In this document: in pieces, positions 15,054 to 20,857 of the stretch
Layout: every line of letters begins with the position of its first letter
Position numbering within the stretch: the first letter of the stretch is position 1
Assembly: GCA_964543295.1 (NCBI GenBank)
Contig: CAZIXA010000037.1
Span: 1-20,857 of the forward strand
Source: AE-B3B sp964543295
GTDB taxonomy: Bacteria > Aerophobota > Aerophobia > Aerophobales > AE-B3A
Length of the DNA stretch: 20,857 nt
Direction: 5' to 3'
The notes under the pieces: generated by a model
What the model saw: the letters and a program-made list of their open reading frames with translations, nothing else
Told to the model about the DNA's origin: nothing
Database searches by the model: none
Program-made: the position numbers and the translations under genes

Positions 15054-17144
15054 TTATTTTGTAAAACACATAAAAGTAGTAATTATTGGACTTTTAATTA
15101 GTATATGGTCCTTCCATTCAAGATAAGTACCTCTATGAATCATCCACTCTACGGGTTTATGTTTCTTTATTCTTATAAAACAAATTTTTCCGTCTGTAAT
15201 AACATTCTCCATTTTTATAAACTTTGGGATTTTTTGAAATATGAATACATCAGTAAAATCTTCTGAATTTACTTCTATTCTTTCTCCTGCCTCTAATATT
15301 GAACTTTTAACTTCTACAGATTCTCCGTTCCTTTTTATAGGTAAGAGAAGATTAAGATATCGAACATCCTTACCTACAGTTTTAATATTCACGTAATCTA
15401 AAGTAGGATTTTCCCGGCTTCGAACCCGCTTCCCATGCAGCTCTAAACCATCCAGCCGGGATTGCAATGCAAATTCATGTGTTCCTGTTTTTATATCGTA
15501 AGTATTGGGAACAATAATGCGCAAAAATAAGTCAACATTCTCCGTCGTTTTCCATTTTATAACACCTTGGTCCTGTCTTAATTTTATCTTCCCTCGTCCG
15601 TGGAAGTACGCCTCATAAACATTCTCTTTCTTATCCCTTAATTCATCCAGAATAATCAAGTACCCAGGTTTTACAAACATGACACTGCGTGTTGCTCTCT
15701 CTACCCCTGACTGCTTGGTATAATCTCCCTTTAGAAAACACACACTCTTCCCTGGATGATACTCAATAATTTCACCGTCAAATGGGAGTCGAAGATCCCA
15801 TGCTCCATATCCATAAATAGGATGTTCATATTTATATTGATATCCCCCATTTACCACTACAATGTTGTGCATTTGAGGACTAACCCACTTGCTCCGTTCA
15901 GCATAGCGTCCACATCCACTATCCAGAATCAATGGAATCCCCTCATAATAAAATTCAAAGGTCCCCTTATCTACATGATCATGCACACAATAAGGGCCGC
16001 AATCCATGGCGAAGAGGGTGGCATCTTTCTCCCAATCAGTTCTAAAGATACCATAACCTGTACGCCTTAGAAGAATACTAGGGGGAAGGCCCGGCTTACA
16101 CGGCTGAGGAATCCTTTCTTGGTCATAGTAAAGAATTATCTGCTCGCGAGAGAGGGGAAAACTTAAGTCTATATTTTTTATATTATTAAATGCCCAAATG
16201 TATCCGCCATCTTGATATTCGTTAGCTCCCTTTATAAGAAGTCCACCGCTTACTTTACTTATTTCCTTATGCGTAACGTCATTGAAGCCTAAGTTTTCAC
16301 CATTGGGTGTCAGATAGTAGAGAATTACATCGAACATTTTACGTATCTTTGAGAGTTTATAATAATTGTATATACCAGCTTGCCGGCAAGCATCTGCATA
16401 AAAAAAGAACCACACCAGGGGATAGGATTGATATCTTAATGTCCCTTCATACCAATCTCCGTCTTCACCTAGTTTATCGCCTGTGATCAAATAATTGTCT
16501 ACAAGTTTCTTTCCATAACCAAACCAAATTTTAGCTTGCGAATGATCGGGAAACCCTAAGCTCGCTATAGCTAAAGTGCAGGCCACAATAAGATTGTGGT
16601 TACCAGGATCTGGTATGCCTCCTTTTTGAAGATAATCCATAAGCCAATCACAGCCCATCCATATCCTATCCTTTAATCTATAAGCAAGACCGTTTCTGTT
16701 TTGCTCGTTTCCAAGAACGCCCGTATGGTATATCCAATCAAAGCTGGTAGAAAACCCAAGTAGCCACGATGATAAAATGAGGTCTGTTTCAAGAGGATAA
16801 ACCCACCGTTGCTTCATATAAATATCCAGAAAATCCTTACACCTTTCTGCGTACTTAGTATCTCCCGTAATGAGGTATACCAATGCTAATCGAATTAAAC
16901 GAGCAGCTCCATCGTGCGATAGAAATTTTGCCTGTTCCCCTTTCTCACCTGGATATCGCTTTTTCAGTTCTTCTCTATCTAACACAAATGGATTTTTTTC
17001 AGACAAAGTAAAATCTGCTTCGGTTGTTTCCATCATATCTTTATAAATATTATTTATCCATGCGTTTTTTACCCTCTTTCTGAGGTTAGGAACAAAATCT
17101 TCGTCAAAATAAAGAAAAGGTCTCTTTCTTTCTCTTTCAACCAT
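15054..17144 (-). CDS. Heparinase II/III-like polysaccharide lyase, cytoplasmic
   Basis: A 696-residue protein with the two-domain layout of heparinase II/III-type lyases (PL12/15/17/21-like): an N-terminal alpha/alpha-toroid and a C-terminal beta-sandwich. GNHNL at 181-185 provides the Asn-His pair, DGDWYEGTLRYQSY (228-241) the likely catalytic tyrosine region, and VHDHVDKGTFEFYYEGIPLI with DSGCGRY (387-413) is the family hallmark at the start of the sandwich domain. These enzymes beta-eliminate uronic-acid glycosides to give unsaturated products. There is no signal peptide, so it should act on imported oligosaccharides. The ATG at 17144 has GGAGGGAGG just upstream. It sits 41 bases after the permease gene, supporting a link between uptake and cleavage. 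The polymer type cannot be deduced. Confidence 0.85.
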   Translation of the reverse strand: MVERERKRPFLYFDEDFVPNLRKRVKNAWINNIYKDMMETTEADFTLSEKNPFVLDREELKKRYPGEKGEQAKFLSHDGAARLIRLALVYLITGDTKYAERCKDFLDIYMKQRWVYPLETDLILSSWLLGFSTSFDWIYHTGVLGNEQNRNGLAYRLKDRIWMGCDWLMDYLQKGGIPDPGNHNLIVACTLAIASLGFPDHSQAKIWFGYGKKLVDNYLITGDKLGEDGDWYEGTLRYQSYPLVWFFFYADACRQAGIYNYYKLSKIRKMFDVILYYLTPNGENLGFNDVTHKEISKVSGGLLIKGANEYQDGGYIWAFNNIKNIDLSFPLSREQIILYYDQERIPQPCKPGLPPSILLRRTGYGIFRTDWEKDATLFAMDCGPYCVHDHVDKGTFEFYYEGIPLILDSGCGRYAERSKWVSPQMHNIVVVNGGYQYKYEHPIYGYGAWDLRLPFDGEIIEYHPGKSVCFLKGDYTKQSGVERATRSVMFVKPGYLIILDELRDKKENVYEAYFHGRGKIKLRQDQGVIKWKTTENVDLFLRIIVPNTYDIKTGTHEFALQSRLDGLELHGKRVRSRENPTLDYVNIKTVGKDVRYLNLLLPIKRNGESVEVKSSILEAGERIEVNSEDFTDVFIFQKIPKFIKMENVITDGKICFIRIKKHKPVEWMIHRGTYLEWKDHILIKSPIITTFMCFTK

Positions 17145-17185
17145 AACCTCCCTCCTTCCATAGCAACCATTCTCCCCTCAGCAAG

Positions 17186-18046
17186 CTATCCTTTTATGGC
17201 TCCCTCAACCATACTACTTATTAACTTTTTTCGAAAGTAAATAAAGAGTAGAAGTACTGGCAAAGTAAATACTGCAGATGTGGCCATCATCCCGCCCCAG
17301 TCTGTTAAAAATTCTTGTTGAAAATATGCCAAGCCCACTGGAATAGTTCTTGTTCCCTGATCAGTAAGTATCAATGCCAGAGTAAACTCATTCCACGCCA
17401 TTGTAAAAGAGTATAAGCCTACTGCAATAACAGCAGGAAAAGCAATAGGTAGAATAACCCGCCAGAGAGCAGTAAACCTACTACATCCATCTATAAAAGA
17501 TGCTTCTTCTAGTTCTTTAGGAATGTTTTGGAAAAACCCCCTTAGTAACCAAACCGATACAGGCAAAGTGATAACAAGATATACTAAAATTATTCCTCGA
17601 TATGTACCAAGCAAATGAAGGCGTTGCAGCATGATGTAGAAAGGGATTATAACAATTATCAAGGGAAGCATTTGGTTAAATAATATTATTATAGCTAAGG
17701 ATTCCTTTCCTATAAATTTGAATCTAGCGAATCCATATGCCCCGAACGTAGCCAGAATCAACGCTATGACTGTCGAAAATCCCGCAATTATAGTGCTATT
17801 TGCAAAATAGTGCAATATCCTTCTGTTAGCCAGTACCTCTATATAGTTAGTTATCACAGGACTCCGAGGTATCCATCGGGGGGGAATAGCATATACTTCG
17901 GAAGGAAGTTTCAAGGAAGTGCTAATTATCCACAAAATCGGAAGAAGACTAAAAATCGCCAGTGCTATTGCGCAGCAGTGCACTGCTATCCGGAAAACTA
18001 CTTCGTTCCTACTCTTTAAGGTCAAAAATTTCACGCTTTTACTCAT
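17186..18046 (-). CDS. Carbohydrate ABC transporter permease, MalG type
   Basis: A 286-residue inner-membrane protein with six predicted hydrophobic segments (roughly 20-42, 84-106, 118-138, 150-168, 196-215, 252-272). The EAA loop is clear: ELEEASFIDGCSRFTALWRV (178-197) followed by ILP, which docks to the ATPase. It belongs to the CUT1 MalG subfamily. It begins at ATG 18046 with GAGGGGGT upstream. The binding protein is 255 bases upstream; the MalF-type partner permease that normally lies between them is absent, and no ATPase is encoded nearby. Either the partner is elsewhere or it was deleted. Confidence 0.92.
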   Translation of the reverse strand: MSKSVKFLTLKSRNEVVFRIAVHCCAIALAIFSLLPILWIISTSLKLPSEVYAIPPRWIPRSPVITNYIEVLANRRILHYFANSTIIAGFSTVIALILATFGAYGFARFKFIGKESLAIIILFNQMLPLIIVIIPFYIMLQRLHLLGTYRGIILVYLVITLPVSVWLLRGFFQNIPKELEEASFIDGCSRFTALWRVILPIAFPAVIAVGLYSFTMAWNEFTLALILTDQGTRTIPVGLAYFQQEFLTDWGGMMATSAVFTLPVLLLFIYFRKKLISSMVEGAIKG

Positions 18047-18217
18047 GGGAGACCCCCTCTTAGAAATATCGAAAATAGACTAAGAAGGGATTGCCAAAAA
18101 ACACTTTCTATGATTAAATACAAAAGCATTTCAACAACCCCGCGTTGAGATAACTCAAAACTTTGCTAAACGGCACCTTCCAGATGTCCTTATAGAGCCA
18201 ATTTTGAGTTTTTGTCC

Positions 18218-18274
18218 CCCCCTCACAGTAGGTGCAGCCCTCGTTAGAAAGCTCTACGCTACTGTGTTAGGGGG
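18218..18274. repeat. Long imperfect hairpin between binding-protein and permease genes
   Basis: CCCCCT-C-ACAGTAG (18218-18231) pairs with CTACTGT-G-TT-AGGGGG (18259-18274), 14 pairs with a TT bulge. The stem extends inward with a few further pairs around a loop at 18239-18250. On the minus strand no U-tract follows, so a pure terminator is unlikely. Hairpins after a binding-protein gene commonly stabilise that part of the mRNA. It could also be a scar of the event that removed the missing permease. Confidence 0.5.
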
Positions 18275-18301
18275 AACAAAGAGAACTCGTTTTTATGCTC
18301 T

Positions 18302-19543
18302 TTATTTCTCAGTCAATGTTTTATTTATTTTTGCCGCCACTTTGTCCATCTCTTTCTGAACTTCTTCTCCTGTTAACACATTTTGACATCCCTCCAATAT
18401 ATCTCTTTCGATCGCAGGCCATTGAGGTATTACCGGTATGGGATGACTATATTGCAGCATTGTGCTAAAAGGTCCCAAGAGAGGAGTGTTAAAGCGCTCT
18501 GCCTTAGCAGCTGATTTTATCGCTGGGAGTGTGCGACAATATTGGACAACCATCTCTGTAGAGGTCATGAATTTAACGAAATCAAAGGACTCTTCAGGAT
18601 ATTTAGTATTCGCGGCAATCATGGCCGGCCAAGGAAGTACGGCCGTTGCCATTTGTTTCCCTTTGGGAAGCACGGTAACTCCTACTAAATCATCAGCAAG
18701 AAGCTCTGGTGCTTGGCTTTGGATGTGATCGAATACATATTGTCCAACCCACATACTAGCAACTCTCCTCTGAGAAAATAGAGCCACAACTTCCTCATCA
18801 CTATTTGCCACAGATCCTCTGGGAGCGACGCGATGTTTGATAAGCAAATCGGCCCAAAATTGTATCGCCTCTACTGCTGGTTTATCATTTATACGAGCTC
18901 TCGTGGAGTCCTCATTAAGTACATCTCCCTCATTTTGCCATACAAAAGGAAGAATATTTACTTCAACGCACGCAGGTCCAGCACCCAGTAATCCAAATCC
19001 GTATTGTTCCGGAGGATTGGTCAATTTCTTACAGTAACTAAGAAATTCCTCCCAGGTTTTAGGCGGCTTATTTGGATCAATCCCTGCTTTCCCAAACATA
19101 TCCTTATTATAAATCATCGCATAATCATTTACTCTGTATGGGATGCCGTACAAACTACCCTGGTACAGAGACGCTTTCCAGGATGATTCATAAAAGTCGT
19201 CTTTATCCAACATAGGGATATATTCGTCCAGGTTTAGAAGGAAACCTTTTGTTGCCCATGATATAGTCCAAGGAGCCATACCATATACCATATCCACTTC
19301 CCCTTTGCCCATTAGAGTTACTGTAGCTTTATCGTATAACTCTCGAAAGGACACAACGTCCATAACCACCCGAATGTTAGGATTCTTGCTCTCAAATTTC
19401 TTGATAATTTCCCCCACACTCTTCTCAGGACTGGACCAAAGCATCAGGCGTAATGTTTTAACTTGAGCTTGAGCAAGAATCGGAAAAGCAGTCATCCAGC
19501 TAAATACTAACAACCATATAATCACTTTTCTCTTCTTAGCCAT
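18302..19543 (-). CDS. Extracellular sugar-binding protein of an ABC importer (family 1)
   Basis: About 413 residues from the ATG at 19543. MAKKRKVIIWLLVFSWM and the segment on to AQAQ form a classic signal peptide with an AQA/Q signal-peptidase-I site near residue 26 and no lipobox cysteine, so a free periplasmic protein is likely. The mature part has LRLMLWSSPEKSVGEIIKKF, PNIRVVMDVV, VDMVYGMAPWTISW, NKDMFGKAGIDPNKPPKTWE and AILPWPAMIAAN-like blocks of cluster-1 binding proteins. An in-frame TTG at 19600 has a much better Shine-Dalgarno (AGGAGG, seven bases away) and would add 19 residues before the signal peptide; the ATG has only GGGGGA. I favour the ATG for its normal signal peptide. It opens the uptake section of the operon, 157 bases after the dehydrogenase. 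Confidence 0.9.
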   Translation of the reverse strand: MAKKRKVIIWLLVFSWMTAFPILAQAQVKTLRLMLWSSPEKSVGEIIKKFESKNPNIRVVMDVVSFRELYDKATVTLMGKGEVDMVYGMAPWTISWATKGFLLNLDEYIPMLDKDDFYESSWKASLYQGSLYGIPYRVNDYAMIYNKDMFGKAGIDPNKPPKTWEEFLSYCKKLTNPPEQYGFGLLGAGPACVEVNILPFVWQNEGDVLNEDSTRARINDKPAVEAIQFWADLLIKHRVAPRGSVANSDEEVVALFSQRRVASMWVGQYVFDHIQSQAPELLADDLVGVTVLPKGKQMATAVLPWPAMIAANTKYPEESFDFVKFMTSTEMVVQYCRTLPAIKSAAKAERFNTPLLGPFSTMLQYSHPIPVIPQWPAIERDILEGCQNVLTGEEVQKEMDKVAAKINKTLTEK

Positions 19544-19699
19544 TTTTTGTCCCCCAATATAGTTTATTTTTCCGTTCAAAAACTTTCTTATTCCAAACAA
19601 GATGAGTCCTCCTGCTTTTTCACCTCCTTTTTGCCCATAAATTCCTAGCTTCTTACCTTTCTAAGAAGAAGACTGAGATTCAACGGCGGCAACAAAAAG

Positions 19700-20749
19700 C
19701 TAGTGCAACACCGTCCAATCCAATATTACTCCAAGCATACCTCGGGGAGAACTCTTTAGCTTTTCGTACATCTGTGCGGCCTCTTTAAAACTCACCTTAT
19801 GCGTTATTAGCCCGTCAACTTTGAGTAAATCCTTGCTTAAAAGTTCTAACACGTAATTCTTACTTCCAGGCGTAGTCCAAGTAAAATAAGATTCTTTTTG
19901 CATAGGAAATAAAACACCATGAGCTCCCATTAGCGATAAACCTTTTCTGTGTAATTCTGTGTAAAGATCGAGTTCCACTTTTTCACGAGGAGAACCCAGA
20001 ACCATTATTTTACCTAGCTTGCTTGCTATCTTAAGAGCCAAGGGAATAACTTTAGAATTACCTGTAGCCTCTATGACTATATTGACTCCTTCTCCTTTAG
20101 TAATTTTATGTACTTCTTTCTCTACATTAACTTCTTTAGCATTTAAAGCGTAATCAGCTCCATGTCCATGATTTTTCGAAATATCTAATCTGTCATTGTA
20201 CAAATCAACAACAATTACCGGATTAGCTCCTCCTAACTTAGCCAACTGAAGACTAAGTTGCCCCACAATTCCCTGGCCCATAATAAGCACCGATTTGCCT
20301 AGGGAAACTTGACCCCCAACTACTCCAAACATACCAATCATACCCAAGAAGGTGAACGTTGCTTGATCAAAAGAGACATTAGCGGGGATTTTTTGAACAA
20401 TCATCGGATCGATGCTACAAATAGAATGACTGGCATGACCTGTCTGGATAACTACATTATCTCCTTGCTTAAAATCTTTCACTTCGCTCCCCATAGCTAT
20501 GACTTTTCCTGCACTACAAAAACCGGGCTCCATGGGGTAGAAGGGATAAGGAGGGTATCCGATACTTTTATCTGTAAAGCCGATATGTGTTCCTGTAAGC
20601 AAAGCAATCTCGGTACCTGCGCTAATAAGAGAGGATATATTTTCAACTACTATCTCCCCCGCTTTTGGTTTTCTTACTGTAAAGCCCTTAATTTCAACTC
20701 TATTCTTGTCAGTAAAAACAATTTTTTTACCTTTCAAATTATCACCCAT
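19700..20749 (-). CDS. Medium-chain dehydrogenase/reductase, apparently without zinc ligands
   Basis: A 349-residue MDR-superfamily oxidoreductase. The N-terminal GroES-like domain is followed by a Rossmann domain with MGQGIVGQLSLQLAK (GxGxxG at 158-163) and the acidic strand end VIVVDLYNDRL, which favours NAD. The position of the catalytic zinc cysteine (CGTD/CGTE) reads SAGTE (43-47), and the GHE motif reads PGFCSAGKV (75-83), so the catalytic zinc site and the four-cysteine structural lobe are both absent. It probably acts as a zinc-independent sugar or cyclitol dehydrogenase or reductase. The ATG at 20749 has a strong AAAGGAGGT upstream. It is the first visible gene of the minus-strand region; about 108 bases precede it in the window. 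Confidence 0.85.
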   Translation of the reverse strand: MGDNLKGKKIVFTDKNRVEIKGFTVRKPKAGEIVVENISSLISAGTEIALLTGTHIGFTDKSIGYPPYPFYPMEPGFCSAGKVIAMGSEVKDFKQGDNVVIQTGHASHSICSIDPMIVQKIPANVSFDQATFTFLGMIGMFGVVGGQVSLGKSVLIMGQGIVGQLSLQLAKLGGANPVIVVDLYNDRLDISKNHGHGADYALNAKEVNVEKEVHKITKGEGVNIVIEATGNSKVIPLALKIASKLGKIMVLGSPREKVELDLYTELHRKGLSLMGAHGVLFPMQKESYFTWTTPGSKNYVLELLSKDLLKVDGLITHKVSFKEAAQMYEKLKSSPRGMLGVILDWTVLH

Positions 20750-20808
20750 TTTTAATTACCTCCTTTTAGGAATATCTGATTACTTAGGACAAACTGTCTT
20801 TTTCGGTC

Positions 20809-20829
20809 GTGTAAAGTTTAGTGTGTAAA
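20809..20829. repeat. Tandem 7-base direct repeat upstream of the first gene
   Basis: GTGTAAA occurs at 20809-20815 and again at 20823-20829, 14 bases apart, about 60 bases upstream of the dehydrogenase start. The spacing is neither one nor two exact helical turns. It might be a regulator site or part of the promoter region, which is cut off by the window edge. No convincing -35/-10 pair is found here. Confidence 0.25.
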
Positions 20830-20857
20830 TTATCTGAAGTTCTTCATTGGCTTAGTC

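Noticed and set aside
19609..19660. Short minus-strand reading frame beginning ATGGGCAAAAAGGAGGTG ahead of the binding-protein gene (leader peptide)
   Set aside because: Only about 16 codons, and it merely spans the ribosome-binding sites; no stem-loop pair for attenuation is apparent.
20309..20755. 148-codon plus-strand open frame
   Set aside because: It lies antisense to the dehydrogenase with an intact Rossmann motif; the translated sequence is low in recognisable structure.

Overview
The window comes from an AT-leaning bacterial genome. It carries one long accessory catabolic region, transcribed entirely on the minus strand from about 20,750 down to 2,198, flanked on the low-coordinate side by decayed insertion-sequence debris. 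The host is probably an anaerobe: there is a remnant of a tungsten-type aldehyde:ferredoxin oxidoreductase. It may have a diderm envelope, because the solute-binding protein has an AxA signal-peptidase-I site and no lipobox cysteine. GTG and TTG starts are common. I cannot name the taxon; an uncultivated anaerobic lineage is a guess, not a reading. No rRNA, tRNA, CRISPR array or prophage is visible.

Layout in plus-strand order. Positions 1-1,725 hold a multiply frameshifted IS1182-like transposase, which still has an intact-looking promoter and Shine-Dalgarno, followed by the C-terminal scrap of a different transposase. 2,198-3,250 is a Gfo/Idh/MocA dehydrogenase. 3,569-4,003 is a broken IS200/IS605 tnpA with terminal palindromes. 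4,007-5,826 is a translationally coupled pair, a transaldolase-family protein and an HpaI-type aldolase. 6,117-7,886 is a divergent adenine-deaminase-family amidohydrolase ending in a hairpin terminator. 7,991-15,040 is a tight run: mevalonate-kinase-like GHMP kinase, UPF0261/Tm-1-like protein, creatininase-family hydrolase, TIM-barrel sugar isomerase/epimerase, an aldehyde:ferredoxin oxidoreductase pseudogene, a second UPF0261 protein and an M20-family hydrolase. 15,054-20,749 holds a cytoplasmic heparinase II/III-like lyase, a MalG-type permease, a sugar-binding protein and a medium-chain dehydrogenase.

Inferred logic: an ABC importer (binding protein plus one permease; the partner MalF-type permease and the ATPase are not in the window) brings in an oligosaccharide, probably acidic. 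The cytoplasmic lyase cleaves it. Dehydrogenases, an epimerase, amide/lactone-type hydrolases and a GHMP kinase rework the monomer. The transaldolase and HpaI aldolase split the product into central metabolites such as pyruvate and an aldehyde. The substrate is not identifiable from sequence alone. The unusual points are the combination of two UPF0261 paralogs, a creatininase-family enzyme, an M20 enzyme and an adenine-deaminase relative (the last two missing textbook active-site residues), and a mevalonate-kinase-like enzyme inside what otherwise reads as a polyuronate or amide-bearing sugar utilisation locus.
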